From: an uncultured Rubrobacteraceae bacterium
GTDB taxonomy: Bacteria > Actinomycetota > Rubrobacteria > Rubrobacterales > Rubrobacteraceae
Reading direction: 5' to 3'
Assembly: GCA_902806065.1 (NCBI GenBank)
Contig: CADCVE010000001.1
Location: 62,001 to 126,000 of the forward strand
Length of the DNA stretch: 64,000 nucleotides
Made by a program: the position numbers and the translations under genes. Positions 36,481 through 45,530 of the stretch are shown piece after piece. The notes beneath the pieces were generated by a model, which saw only the letters and a program-made list of their open reading frames with translations, did not search any database and had not been told where the DNA came from. How positions within the stretch are numbered: the first letter of the stretch is position 1; the number at the start of each line of letters is the position of its first letter.

Positions 36481-37310
36481 CGGCGGTAAGGGCTCGCGGT
36501 GGCAAGCTAGTACGGTACGCATTGCTGATACTGGTCGCGCTCGTCTTCGTCGTGCCGCTGTACTGGCTCTTCAGCGCCTCCCTCAAGGACCTGCGGGAGA
36601 TATACACCTTCCCGCCCGTGTGGGTCCCTACGAACCCCAAATTCTCCAACTACCCCGAGGCGTGGAACGCGGCGCCGTTTGGCCGTTTCTACCTCAACAC
36701 GATAATCACCACGTTCTTCGGGGTGTTGTTAGAGGTCGTGAACGCGGTGCTGACGGCGTACGCACTAGTGTTCTTACGCTTCCCCGGCAAGAACATCATC
36801 TTTATCGGTATGCTCGCGGCGTTGATGATCCCCATCCACGTGACCATACTCCCCAACTACCTCACCGTGGCCTCGCTCGGTTGGGTCAACACTTACCAGG
36901 GGATAATCCTGCCCGGGGCGGCGGTAGCCTTCGGGGCTTTCCTGCTCCGCCAGCACTTCCTCACTTTGCCGGGCGAGATCCTGGAGGCGGCGCGTCTGGA
37001 TGGTGCTACGCACCTGCAGATCCTGTGGTACGTGATCCTGCCAATCTCAAAACCCATGATCGTTACCGTGACCCTCATCTCTTTGGTGACCAAGTGGAAC
37101 GACTTCTTGTGGCCGCTGATCGTGACCAACTCGACGGAGATGCGAACGCTGCCCATCGGCCTCTCGTACCTCTTCAGCCAGGAGGGACCGAGCCGGTGGG
37201 GGATCATCATGGCGGCGACCATCTTCGTCATCCTTCCCGTCCTGCTGCTCTTCTTGCAGTGGCAGAAGCACATAATCTCCGGGCTCACCTCGGGGGCGAC
37301 CAAGGGTTGA
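36477..37310 (+). CDS. ugpE: ABC transporter permease, UgpE/MalG-like
   Basis: 277 residues from GTG 36477, which overlaps the ugpA stop (GTGA); a longer frame from 36093 only shadows ugpA. Six membrane helices, the EAA motif LEAARLDGATHLQILWYVIL, and PNPKFSNY-like TNPKFSNYPEAW near residue 60 mark it as the second permease of a carbohydrate-type importer. Confidence 0.87.
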   Translation: MTAVRARGGKLVRYALLILVALVFVVPLYWLFSASLKDLREIYTFPPVWVPTNPKFSNYPEAWNAAPFGRFYLNTIITTFFGVLLEVVNAVLTAYALVFLRFPGKNIIFIGMLAALMIPIHVTILPNYLTVASLGWVNTYQGIILPGAAVAFGAFLLRQHFLTLPGEILEAARLDGATHLQILWYVILPISKPMIVTVTLISLVTKWNDFLWPLIVTNSTEMRTLPIGLSYLFSQEGPSRWGIIMAATIFVILPVLLLFLQWQKHIISGLTSGATKG

Positions 37311-37332
37311 AACTCAAACAGAGGAGAACACG

Positions 37333-38667
37333 ATGATGAACAGGCGCATAAGCAGGCGCAACTTTCTGGTCGTCTCCGGCGGCACGCTGGTCTCTCTGGC
37401 GGCCTTCGGCTGTGGCGGCACGGGTGGCGTGCAGCAGCCGGAGGGCGAGACGCCGGAGGAGGCAGAGGGACGCACGAGAGTCGTGTTCTGGACGGCCTTC
37501 GACGCAAAGAACGGCGAGGCCATGCAGAAGCTCGTCGACGACTTCAACGCCTCCCAGGAGGATATCTTCGTAGAGAACCAGTTTCAGGGTAACTACGAGG
37601 AGACGGCCCAGAAGCTCGCCACGGCGCTCGCGGCGCAGCAGGTCCCGGATATGGTAGTGCTCTCCGAGGTCACATGGAACAGGTTCTTTCTGGACGACAC
37701 TCTGGAGCCGCTGACGAGCTACTTTGGCGGGGGCGACCCCGACCCGGAGGACTACGTGGAATCCCTGATAGGGGAGGGGACGAGGGAGGGCGAGATCTGG
37801 TGGGTGCCGTTCGCCCGCAGCACCCCGCTCCTATACTACAACCGCGATATGTTCGAGCAGGCTGGTTTGCCGGACCGCGGCCCCGAGACCTGGGACGAGA
37901 TGCGCGAGTGGGGGCAGGACCTCGTCCGCCTGAGTGGAAACCCCAAGGCCCACGCCTTCACTGCCGCCGCAGAGTACAACGCCTGGTTCTTTCACGGCAA
38001 CGTCTGGCAGTGGGGCGGTAACTACTCCGACGAGAACTTCAACATACTGATCGCCGAGGACCCTGCCGTAGAGGCTGGCGAGTTCGCGCGCAGGCTCATC
38101 CACGAGGACGAGCTAGCGTACATGGCCGACAACCAGGAGGTAGACTTCGCCAACGGGCTAGCCGCAACGACACTTGCGTCCACCGGCGGTCTGGGTGGCA
38201 TAACCGACTCGGCCCAGTTCGAGGTGGGAACGGCGATGCTGCCGGAGCAGCGGAACTTTGGCTGTCCGACCGGGGGAGCGGGGCTAGGGATTCTCGCCGC
38301 GGCCCCCGACGAACGCAAGCAGGCCGCCTTCGAGTTCATCAAGTTCGCGGCCCGGCCCGAGAACGTGGCGTTTTGGTCTACGAATACCGGCTATATGCCC
38401 GTCACCAAGTCTGCCCAGGAGTCCTCGGAGATGCAGAGTTACTTCCAGGAGAACCCGAACTTCAAGGTAGCCGTGGACCAGCTTCCCAGCACCCAGCCGC
38501 AGGACACCGCCCGCACCCTGATACCGAACGGCGACAACACCATAGGCACCGGCCTGGAGCGTATCTTCGTGAGCAACGAGCCCGCCGAGAGCGTCTTCCA
38601 GGAGGTTGCCCAGCAGCTCGAGACCGACGCGCAGGATGTCAGGGAGCAGGCGGCGGGACGCGTGTAA
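37333..38667 (+). CDS. ugpB: ABC transporter solute-binding lipoprotein, UgpB-like
   Basis: 444 residues. The N-terminus has a twin-arginine motif (SRRNFLVVSGG) and lipobox (AAFGC), so it is exported and lipid-anchored. The body is a family-1 binding protein with RVVFWTAFDAKNGEAMQKLV, VPFARSTPLLYYNRDMFEQAG, and the W/Y-rich ligand region. The link to glycerol-phosphate substrates comes from the permease type and the adjacent ugpQ-like gene. ATG 37333 follows AGAGGAG. Confidence 0.87.
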   Translation: MMNRRISRRNFLVVSGGTLVSLAAFGCGGTGGVQQPEGETPEEAEGRTRVVFWTAFDAKNGEAMQKLVDDFNASQEDIFVENQFQGNYEETAQKLATALAAQQVPDMVVLSEVTWNRFFLDDTLEPLTSYFGGGDPDPEDYVESLIGEGTREGEIWWVPFARSTPLLYYNRDMFEQAGLPDRGPETWDEMREWGQDLVRLSGNPKAHAFTAAAEYNAWFFHGNVWQWGGNYSDENFNILIAEDPAVEAGEFARRLIHEDELAYMADNQEVDFANGLAATTLASTGGLGGITDSAQFEVGTAMLPEQRNFGCPTGGAGLGILAAAPDERKQAAFEFIKFAARPENVAFWSTNTGYMPVTKSAQESSEMQSYFQENPNFKVAVDQLPSTQPQDTARTLIPNGDNTIGTGLERIFVSNEPAESVFQEVAQQLETDAQDVREQAAGRV

Positions 38668-38675
38668 ATACGACT

Positions 38676-39347
38676 GTGACTTACACCATAGGGCACAGAG
38701 GCGCGGCGGGCCTGGAGCCGGAGAACACCTTGCGCTCTTTCCGCCGGGCCGCCGCTGAGGGTGTGGACGCCGTGGAGCTTGACCTGCGCCTGTCCCGCGA
38801 CGGACGCCTCATCATGCTGCACGATCCAACCGTGGACCGCACGACAAACGGCAGCGGCCCGGTGGCGGACATGACGCTGGACGAAATCCAGCGTCTCGAC
38901 GCCGGTTTGGGGGAGCGGATACCGACTTTGGAGGAGACGTTAGATGCTATCGAACTACCGATCCACGCAGAACTAAAGACGGTCGAAGCTGCGGGGCCGC
39001 TAGCGGATCTGATCTTCGCGAGAGGACTCGCCCAACGGGTTACGCCCATCTCTTTCCAGGCCGAGGCCCTGCGCCGGATAAAACTGTCCCTGCCGGATCT
39101 CCCCGTGGGCCTTATCGTCTCCGGTGCCGTGTACAGCCTTGTCCCGGCGCTCCAGATCGGCGCCGCCCTCGTCTCGTTGGAGGCCGCGTACCTCAGCGCG
39201 GCCGTAGTCGAGAGTTGCCGGGAGGCCAGCGTTCACGTCACCGCGTGGACGGTGAACGAGCCGGAGGAGATGCGGCGTGTCTTCGATTTGGAGGTGGACG
39301 GGATCGTCACGGATCGACCGGACCTCCTGGCCGAGTTGATGGTTTAG
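38676..39347 (+). CDS. ugpQ: Glycerophosphodiester phosphodiesterase
   Basis: 223 residues from GTG 38676, eight bases after ugpB; the frame upstream shadows ugpB. The catalytic His-Arg IGHRGAAGLEPENT, the Glu-Asp pair ELDLRLSRDG, and the second His in MLHDPTVDRTTNG are in place, with DGIVTDRPDLL at the end. It hydrolyses glycerophosphodiesters to glycerol-3-phosphate, presumably in the cytoplasm because no signal peptide is seen. Confidence 0.93.
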   Translation: MTYTIGHRGAAGLEPENTLRSFRRAAAEGVDAVELDLRLSRDGRLIMLHDPTVDRTTNGSGPVADMTLDEIQRLDAGLGERIPTLEETLDAIELPIHAELKTVEAAGPLADLIFARGLAQRVTPISFQAEALRRIKLSLPDLPVGLIVSGAVYSLVPALQIGAALVSLEAAYLSAAVVESCREASVHVTAWTVNEPEEMRRVFDLEVDGIVTDRPDLLAELMV

Positions 39348-39511
39348 ATCCTTCCCCGAACCAGCGACGGGGCCACGTCCGTTCTTCTTCTATGGCACGC
39401 CTACTGCTACTCTGTTTTCACCCTAATTTAGACTGACCGGCGTGCCATCTCTTCTTGAACCGAGCCGTGGGCGAATAACGAGACGGCCGGAGCAGTAAGT
39501 ATCCGCCTACT

Positions 39512-39537
39512 ACGGCTGCAACGGCGGTTGCAGCCGT
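39512..39537. terminator. Perfect 11-bp hairpin downstream of ugpQ
   Basis: ACGGCTGCAAC, GGCG, GTTGCAGCCGT. There is no T-run, so intrinsic termination is uncertain; it may mark the 3' end of the ugp transcript. Confidence 0.4.
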
Positions 39538-39765
39538 CCCCGGCCCACGCTGTCAGAGTAAGCGCCGACTACAACGGTTACGAAAACAGCAGGAGAATTC
39601 TCTACTCTGATCGGAGGGCCGAGCGGCAGCTCACTCAGCAGCGCCGTCCTCACTAATTGCTGGCGCCCATCACGTGAGAGCTACAGCCTCGAATTGTCAC
39701 CCCGCTAGTAGAGAGACAAGAAGCCGAAGACGCATGAATTTCGTGCAACATGGACTTAAACATGA

Positions 39766-39809
39766 GTTTACGTAACTGCAACCAAGGATCCAAATTAATG
39801 TCTTATAGT
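39766..39809 (+). promoter_or_regulatory. Promoter module of the Lys/Glu lipoprotein gene (shared with pstS)
   Basis: GTTTAC (39766), TGCAACCA (39777) and TATAGT (39804). The same elements, GTTTAC, TGAAACCA and TATAGT, occur before pstS with the same 38-bp distance from GTTTAC to TATAGT. In the first 23 positions 16 bases are identical between the two. A phosphate-regulator site is the natural guess. Confidence 0.6.
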
Positions 39810-39892
39810 CCCGCGTTGAAAAGTTCGCGCCGGAGACCGGGTTGCAGTAGACCCGGGTCGGTTGGGCGCGAAGATCAGAAAGGGGAGTAGTT

Positions 39893-40105
39893 TTGAGTAG
39901 AGCAGCACAGTTGAAGCGACTGATGGGAGCCTTCCTCCTGTCCTTGATGGTGATCGTGGCCGGCGCCTGCGGTGGCGGCGAGGAGAAGAAGAAGGAAGAC
40001 GAGAAGAAGGACGAGAAGAAGGAAGAAGAGAAGAAGGACGAGAAGAAGGACGAGAAGAAGGAAGAAGAGAAGAAGGACGAGAAGAAGGAAGACGAGAAGA
40101 AGTAG
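39893..40105 (+). CDS. Small lipoprotein with Lys/Glu/Asp repeat, PstS N-terminus-like
   Basis: 70 residues, TTG start after GGGGAG. Signal peptide LMGAFLLSLMVIVAG with lipobox GAC, then GGGEEKKKEDEKKDEKKEEE and further KKDE units to the end. It matches the signal peptide plus charged linker of PstS encoded 0.5 kb downstream, but lacks the binding domain. The promoter is also shared, so it is probably a truncated duplicate, exported as a short polyampholyte on a lipid anchor. Confidence 0.72.
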   Translation: MSRAAQLKRLMGAFLLSLMVIVAGACGGGEEKKKEDEKKDEKKEEEKKDEKKDEKKEEEKKDEKKEDEKK

Positions 40106-40178
40106 TAGTTAGAGGAAGGGCTGTGACGTAAGGCTTCGGGCTTTATCTCCACTGCCCTTCGGTTTTCGAGGCAATGTT

Positions 40179-40214
40179 CCGCGCCTGTGGTTGGCTACTC
40201 AACCGCAGGCGCGG
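40179..40214. terminator. 15-bp hairpin after the small lipoprotein gene
   Basis: CCGCGCCTGTGGTTG, six-base loop, CAACCGCAGGCGCGG, with one G-T pair. No T-run. It separates the lipoprotein gene from the decayed copy. Confidence 0.4.
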
Positions 40215-40233
40215 TGATCTGCAAGGAGAGCAA

Positions 40234-40414
40234 TTCGAGCGCGGCAGTGCGGTCGAGGCGGGTGACGAGCGCGCTCTTGCTGTCCCTGGTGGTTCTGTCC
40301 GGCGCTTGCGGCTGTGGCGGCAAAGAGAAGAAGTATTGTTGGCAAGAGAAGGGCCGTGACAGGAGGGGCCGCCTGGACTCTCACCGCGTCTCCCGCACGC
40401 ATGGCGAGTTGTAA
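40234..40414 (+). pseudogene. Decayed second copy of the PstS-like lipoprotein start
   Basis: AAGGAGAG is followed by TTCGAGCGCGGCAG, which aligns with the TTGAGTAGAGCAG start of the neighbouring lipoprotein but has one inserted base that destroys the start codon. The frame then reads SALLLSLVVLSGACGCGGKEKK, again a signal peptide, lipobox and basic start, before drifting into unrelated sequence and a stop at 40412. An upstream GTG could still allow translation. Best read as a remnant of a tandem duplication. Confidence 0.6.
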
Positions 40415-40416
40415 CG

Positions 40417-40450
40417 AGATCACCTGGGCCAACGCTCAGGTGATCTTTGC
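40417..40450 (+). terminator. Rho-independent terminator upstream of pstS
   Basis: AGATCACCTG, ten-base loop, CAGGTGATCT followed by TTGCTTT: a ten-pair stem with a T-rich tail just after the decayed lipoprotein copy. Confidence 0.8.
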
Positions 40451-40492
40451 TTTGGTGATAAGTAGGACCGTGTAACACAGATTTAATGACCC

Positions 40493-40536
40493 GTTTACAC
40501 ATGTGAAACCATAGACGGGTGACAATTGCATATAGT
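40493..40536 (+). promoter_or_regulatory. Promoter module of pstS
   Basis: GTTTAC (40493), TGAAACCA (40504) and TATAGT (40531), with the same spacing as the module before the small lipoprotein gene. GTTTACACATGTGAAAC is also a near-palindrome. Further conserved strings follow in both leaders (TAGTCCC, ATTGAA or GTTGAA, CCGGAGAC). Confidence 0.62.
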
Positions 40537-40619
40537 CCCCCATTGAAGATAGTGAAGACTTTGGGCCGGAGACAAGGAAGCTACGGGCTGACCGGCATGT
40601 ATCTGAGAGGAGAGTGTTG

Positions 40620-41762
40620 TTGAGTAGAACTGTGCGTTCGAGCGTTTTAGTGGGGGTGCTTCTCCTGACCCTGGCGCTGATCCTGGCCGGTTGCGGCGGC
40701 GGGGGAGAGAAGGAAGAAGAAAAGAAGAAAGAGGAAGAGACCAAGAAAGAGGAAGAGACCAAGAAAGAGGACACCAAGGCGCAGAAAGGTGGCGGTGGCG
40801 GTACTCCGGGTCAGATCGCCGTCGAGGGTTCCAGTACAGTCCTTCCGATCACCCAGGCGGCGGCCGAGGGGTTCAACCAGCAGAACCCTGACGTGCAGAT
40901 AACCGTCGGTGGCGCCGGTACGGGCGACGGCTTCGAGGCGTTCTGCAGCGGTGATACTCAGATCGCCGACGCTTCCAGGCCGATCCGTGACGAAGAGGCT
41001 CAGACCTGCGAGGAGAACGGCATCGAGTTCCTCGAGTTGGCGGTCGCGCAGGACGGCATCACCGTCGTGGTCAACCCCCAGAACGACTTCGCTAACAACA
41101 TAACGCTCGAGCAGCTCGGGACGCTGTGGTCGCCGGACGCGGAGGGCCAGGTAGATAGCTGGAACGACGTGAATCCGGAATGGCCCGATCAGCCCGTCAA
41201 CCTCTACGGCCCCGGTACAGAGTCGGGTACCTTCGAGTTCTTTACCGAGAAGGCCAACGGTAAGGCGAAGGAGAGCCGGACGGACTACCAGGCCAGCGAG
41301 GACGACAACGTGCTGGTGCAGGGCGTCTCCGGTGACCCGAACGCCCTTGGGTACTTCGGTTTCGGCTACTTCGAGCAGAACCAGCAGCAGCTCAAGGCAC
41401 TCACCGTCGATGACGTTGCGCCCACCGTGGAGACCATCCAGTCAGGTCAGTACCCGTTGGCGCGGCCGCTGTTCATCTACGTGAGCGTGCAGGCCCTCGA
41501 CGAGAACCCGTCGGTCGAAGAGTTCGTGAGCTACTATCTGGAGAACCTCAACCAGTTCGTAGAGCAAGCTCTCTACGTGCCGCTCGCCGAGCAGTCTCTC
41601 CAGGAGACCCGTCAGCGGTTCCAGGACCGCATCGCGGGGACGGATCCTCAGAGTGCCTCCGCGGGTGAGTCGAAGGAGCAGAACGCCAAGGAGAAGGAGG
41701 AGAAGGAAAAGAAAGAGGACACCAAGAAGGAAGAGAAGAAAGAGGATACGGAGAAGAAGTAG
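40620..41762 (+). CDS. pstS: Phosphate ABC transporter substrate-binding lipoprotein PstS
   Basis: 380 residues from TTG 40620, chosen by homology with the sibling start; GTG 40614 is possible. Signal peptide and lipobox LAGC are followed by a charged Glu/Lys linker. The binding domain has IAVEGSSTVLPITQAAAEGF, VGGAGTGDGFEAFCSG, YGPGTESGTFEFF with the phosphate-binding Ser/Thr residues, and VQGVSGDPNALGYFGFGYF. A second Lys/Glu-rich tail (KEKEEKEKKEDTKK) ends the protein, which is unusual for PstS. Expected to be induced by phosphate starvation. Confidence 0.95.
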   Translation: MSRTVRSSVLVGVLLLTLALILAGCGGGGEKEEEKKKEEETKKEEETKKEDTKAQKGGGGGTPGQIAVEGSSTVLPITQAAAEGFNQQNPDVQITVGGAGTGDGFEAFCSGDTQIADASRPIRDEEAQTCEENGIEFLELAVAQDGITVVVNPQNDFANNITLEQLGTLWSPDAEGQVDSWNDVNPEWPDQPVNLYGPGTESGTFEFFTEKANGKAKESRTDYQASEDDNVLVQGVSGDPNALGYFGFGYFEQNQQQLKALTVDDVAPTVETIQSGQYPLARPLFIYVSVQALDENPSVEEFVSYYLENLNQFVEQALYVPLAEQSLQETRQRFQDRIAGTDPQSASAGESKEQNAKEKEEKEKKEDTKKEEKKEDTEKK

Positions 41763-41819
41763 CTAATAGCTCCGATCTTCGCCAACATTGACTTGACGGC
41801 GATATATTGCCGGTAGAAT

Positions 41820-41858
41820 ATACGGGGCCGGTCCATTCGGCCCCGTATTGTGTATTTT
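41820..41858 (+). terminator. Hairpin between pstS and pstC (partial terminator)
   Basis: ATACGGGGCCG, seven-base loop, CGGCCCCGTAT followed by TGTGTATTTT. An intercistronic terminator here would explain excess binding protein over permease, as is common in pst operons. Confidence 0.75.
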
Positions 41859-41906
41859 CGGCGGCTCCAACCATATTTATGGGACGAAAAGCAACTGGAG
41901 GTTTTA

Positions 41907-42848
41907 GTGGCGGTTGAGGCGAGACCAGGTTCGGGTCCTGAATCCGGGATGTGGCAGCAGGAGAACCGGGGAAGGCACCTCCAAGAGCGGGTCGTGAAGA
42001 TCGTGCTTACGGCGTGCGCGTACCTCTCTGTCTTGACGACCTTTGGGATCGTCTTTGTCTTGCTCTTTGAGACCGTTAACTTCTTTACTCAGGTCTCGAT
42101 ATTAGACTTCTTCACCGATACGAGATGGGCGGCCTCGTTCGCCAACCCGAGCTTCGGCATCATGATACTTGCGAGCGGCACTCTGATGACCACTTTGATC
42201 GCTATTCTCATCGCGCTCCCGATAGGGCTCCTCGCGGCGATCTACTTGAGCGAATACGCCTCGACGCGCTTGAGGCGCTGGCTGAAGCCGGCCCTGGAGA
42301 TCCTGGCCGGAGTGCCGACCATCGTATACGGCTACTTCGCCCTGACGTTCGTCACGCCGCTTCTGCGGGCGACTATTTTCCCAGAAATGGCAATCTTCAA
42401 CGTCCTCAGCGCGGGGCTGGTGATGGGCGTGATGATTATTCCGACCATCGCCTCGGTTAGCGAGGACGCCATCTACGCGGTCCCGAGGTCTTTGCGGGAA
42501 GGAGCCTACGCGCTCGGGGCTACCAAGCGCGAGACGGCGACCAAAATCGTCGTTCCGGCCGCGCTTTCGGGCATTGTTGCGGCGACCATCCTCGGTATCT
42601 CTCGGGCGGTGGGGGAGACCATGATCGTGGCCGTAGCAGCGGGGAACCTCGCGCAGGCTTGCGTGGATCCACTTCAACCCTGCCAGACCATGACGGCTTT
42701 CATAGTACAAGTGGCCTCCGGAGATACGCCGACAGGCTCGCTGACTTATCAGACTATCTTCGCCGTCGGCTCGACCCTGTTCTTGATGACCCTGGTCCTG
42801 AACATCATCAGCTACATTTTCGTGCGACGCTTTAGGGAGGCTTATTAA
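41907..42848 (+). CDS. pstC: Phosphate ABC transporter permease PstC
   Basis: 313 residues from GTG 41907 (CTGGAGG upstream); a frame from 41850 has no ribosome site. Six helices; the loop [20 protein letters not shown] and the [19 protein letters not shown] segment are typical of PstC. It overlaps pstA at TAATG. Confidence 0.94.
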   Translation: MAVEARPGSGPESGMWQQENRGRHLQERVVKIVLTACAYLSVLTTFGIVFVLLFETVNFFTQVSILDFFTDTRWAASFANPSFGIMILASGTLMTTLIAILIALPIGLLAAIYLSEYASTRLRRWLKPALEILAGVPTIVYGYFALTFVTPLLRATIFPEMAIFNVLSAGLVMGVMIIPTIASVSEDAIYAVPRSLREGAYALGATKRETATKIVVPAALSGIVAATILGISRAVGETMIVAVAAGNLAQACVDPLQPCQTMTAFIVQVASGDTPTGSLTYQTIFAVGSTLFLMTLVLNIISYIFVRRFREAY

Positions 42849-43771
42849 TGGCGACGAAGAGCGGCACTCAGACCTCGCGCAAGGGTGGTCCGGAACAGGG
42901 TCCGCTCTTCCAGAGTTCCACGTCCGCGCGGCACACACTCGATCGTATGTTTGCGGTCCTCGTGTTCATCGCGACCATGATCGGGCTGGTCGTGCTGGTG
43001 GTTCTGCTCGTGGACATCGCCCTGGACGGTCTGCCACGCTTGAGTTGGGACTTCATTACCAGTTACTCCTCGGTCATCCCCGACAACACGGGTATCTACC
43101 CGGCCTTACTCGGCTCGCTGTGGCTGTTGGCGCTTACGGGGATCATAAGCGTTCCTCTAGGTATCGGAGCTGCTACCTATCTGGAAGAGTACGCCCCCGA
43201 CAACTGGCTGACCCGTCTGATCGAGATTAACATCTCCAACCTCGCCGGTGTTCCATCCATAATCTACGGCTTGCTGGGCTTGGGCATATTCGTGAACCTG
43301 CTAGGGCCTATAACCGGCGGGCAGACTATTGTCGCCGGCGCCCTGACCTTGAGTCTGTTGATCCTGCCCGTCATCATAATAGCCACGCGGGAGGCTTTTC
43401 GTACCATCCCGGGCGCAGTACGGGAGGGAGGGTACGCGCTGGGAGCGACGCGCTGGGAAGTGATCAAGGCGCATCTGTTGCCGATGGCCGTACCCGGTGC
43501 GCTTACCGGCACGATCCTCGCGCTCTCGCGTGCGATCGGGGAGACGGCGCCCTTGATCGTCGTCGGGGCCGCGACCTACATAACCTTCGCCCCCGAGAGT
43601 CCGTTGAGCAGCTACAGCGCGTTGCCCATCCAAATATACTCCTGGGTCTCCCAGCCGCAGCCGGGGTTCCAGATCGCCGCGGCGGCGGGCATAGTCGTGC
43701 TGATGGTCGTGCTGCTGCTGGCAAACTCGGTGGCGATCTGGCTGCGGAACAAGTATCAGAGGCGCGTGTAG
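42848..43771 (+). CDS. pstA: Phosphate ABC transporter permease PstA
   Basis: 307 residues. It starts within the pstC stop codon. Six helices; [55 protein letters not shown] and [16 protein letters not shown] are PstA signatures. Forms the channel with PstC. Confidence 0.95.
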   Translation: MATKSGTQTSRKGGPEQGPLFQSSTSARHTLDRMFAVLVFIATMIGLVVLVVLLVDIALDGLPRLSWDFITSYSSVIPDNTGIYPALLGSLWLLALTGIISVPLGIGAATYLEEYAPDNWLTRLIEINISNLAGVPSIIYGLLGLGIFVNLLGPITGGQTIVAGALTLSLLILPVIIIATREAFRTIPGAVREGGYALGATRWEVIKAHLLPMAVPGALTGTILALSRAIGETAPLIVVGAATYITFAPESPLSSYSALPIQIYSWVSQPQPGFQIAAAAGIVVLMVVLLLANSVAIWLRNKYQRRV

Positions 43772-43946
43772 GCGCTACGGAGAGCTTTACCAAAAGGACG
43801 GTGCGAGTCTGATGACTTCCAGAGAAGAGAAAGCTAGAGAGGCTGGAGAGGGGCATTTCCTGTCTGACATAACGAACAAGAGGGCCGGTAGCGACGAGGG
43901 AGATCAGCGCTCCTCCGCGGAGCCTGCGTCTGTGGGAGGGCCTGCC

Positions 43947-44711
43947 ATGCTCGGTATGAAGATCGAGGACCTCTCGGCGTTCTATGGTTCCTTCAAGGCC
44001 GTTACGGGCGTGAGCATGAACATCCAGGCGAACAAGGTTACTGCCCTGATAGGCCCTTCAGGCTGCGGTAAGAGCACTTTCCTGCGATGCCTGAACCGCA
44101 TGCACGAGGTGATACCTGGGGCTTACGCCGAGGGAGGCGTGCACTTGGGGGACCAGGACATCTACGCCAAGGACGCGGACCCGGTGACCATCAGACGCCG
44201 CATCGGGATGGTCTTCCAGAAACCGAACCCGTTCTCCAAGTCTATCTACGAGAACGTGGCGTGGGGCGCCCGGATCAACGGCTACAAGGGCGATATGGAC
44301 GAGCTCGTGGAGAGGTCCTTGAGGCGGGCCGCTCTGTGGGAAGAGGTCAAGGACAAGCTCAAGAAGAGCGGCTTCGACCTGTCGGGTGGCCAGCAGCAGA
44401 GGCTCGTAATCGCGCGTACGCTCGCGGTCGAGCCGGAGGTGATCCTGATGGACGAGCCAGCGAGTGCCCTGGACCCGGTCTCGACCCAGAAGATAGAGGA
44501 CACGATGGCCGACCTCAAGAAGCGGTACACGGTGGTAATCGTGACGCACAACATGCAGCAAGCGGCCCGCATCTCCGATTACACGGGCTTTTTCTACATA
44601 GAGCACATGGGCGACCCGGGCCGCCTCTGGGAGTTTGATGAGACGGACAAGGTGTTCTCCGCTCCAGGCCGCAAGGAAACCGAGGATTACGTCACTGGCC
44701 GCTTCGGCTAG
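43947..44711 (+). CDS. pstB: Phosphate ABC transporter ATP-binding protein PstB
   Basis: 254 residues from ATG 43947, which follows GGGAGGG and fits the family length; an upstream ATG at 43812 would add 45 disordered residues. Walker [19 protein letters not shown]-loop MVFQKPNPF, signature LSGGQQQRL, Walker [14 protein letters not shown] and switch His VTHNMQQA are all present. Drives phosphate import. Confidence 0.95.
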   Translation: MLGMKIEDLSAFYGSFKAVTGVSMNIQANKVTALIGPSGCGKSTFLRCLNRMHEVIPGAYAEGGVHLGDQDIYAKDADPVTIRRRIGMVFQKPNPFSKSIYENVAWGARINGYKGDMDELVERSLRRAALWEEVKDKLKKSGFDLSGGQQQRLVIARTLAVEPEVILMDEPASALDPVSTQKIEDTMADLKKRYTVVIVTHNMQQAARISDYTGFFYIEHMGDPGRLWEFDETDKVFSAPGRKETEDYVTGRFG

Positions 44712-44722
44712 AGGAGCATCTT

Positions 44723-45421
44723 ATGCCAAGAGAGACTTTTCAACAGGAGCTCGACCATCTTGTCGGAGACATGGTGGCCTTGGGTCGGGAGGTCGAGGCC
44801 AGCATGGATACGATGGTCGAGGCCATGCAGGCACAGGACGCCGAGATAGCCCGGCGGGTGATCGGGGTAGACGCCGGCTACAAGCAGCGGGGGTTAGAGC
44901 TTGACGAGGAGTGCATAATCCTGCAGGCTCGCCAGGCCCCGGTGGCCCGCGACCTGCGCCTGATCTACACTGTCCAGGCCGTGACGAACCACCTGGTGCG
45001 GGCCGGTACCCTCAGCGAGCACATCTGCCGGGCAATAGTAGACACCGGCGGGGTGGAACACGACCCTGACCTTGCGTCTACCCTCTCTGAGATGGCGCGG
45101 GCGGCTCGCAACCTCTTTCACGAGGGCCTGAACGTGTTCGAGATGCGCGACATTGATCGCGCACGCGACCTGGAGGCGGCCGATGACAAGGTCGACTTGC
45201 TCTACTCAGAGGCGATGAACCTGATCGTCAACCCCTCGGATAACGGTGGCGGCTCCCCCGAGTGGCGCATCCGCGCCGCGCTTATAGTCCACTACCTCGA
45301 GCGTATCGCGGACCACGGGGTGGACGTCGGCGGGCGCACAGTGTTCCTCGTTACCGGCGAGCGTATGGAGAGCGCCATGCAGCAGTACCGTGAGCGCCGC
45401 GTCGAGTCGGACGAAGACTAG
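44723..45421 (+). CDS. phoU: Phosphate transport regulator PhoU
   Basis: 232 residues of repeated three-helix bundles (DMVALGREVEASMDTMVEAM, ARDLRLIYTVQAVTNHLVRAG, RIADHGVDVGGRTVFLVTGE). PhoU links the Pst transporter to the phosphate two-component system and restrains uptake; no phoR/phoB pair lies in this window. Starts 11 bases after pstB. Confidence 0.94.
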   Translation: MPRETFQQELDHLVGDMVALGREVEASMDTMVEAMQAQDAEIARRVIGVDAGYKQRGLELDEECIILQARQAPVARDLRLIYTVQAVTNHLVRAGTLSEHICRAIVDTGGVEHDPDLASTLSEMARAARNLFHEGLNVFEMRDIDRARDLEAADDKVDLLYSEAMNLIVNPSDNGGGSPEWRIRAALIVHYLERIADHGVDVGGRTVFLVTGERMESAMQQYRERRVESDED

Positions 45422-45530
45422 CCGTAAGTCTAGAACCGTCTCCAGGGTCCGTTTAAGCCTCTCTGCTGGCAGGCGTATGCTACAATACAGGCGTAGTTTT
45501 ACTCTCCGTGCAAGGATGGGAATCGGCAGT

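Larger units (their letters stand above)
39348..39892. other. Intergenic region between the ugp and pst clusters
   Basis: No gene seen. It holds a 10-bp inverted repeat ATGGCACGCC / GGCGTGCCAT (39392 and 39439), a perfect 11-bp hairpin at 39512-39537, and the promoter module at 39766-39809 for the next gene. Confidence 0.5.

Noticed and set aside
39983-40100. Regular GAGAAGAAG-type repeats as a possible CRISPR or satellite
   Set aside because: They are in-frame Lys/Glu/Asp codons of a lipoprotein and have no spacers.
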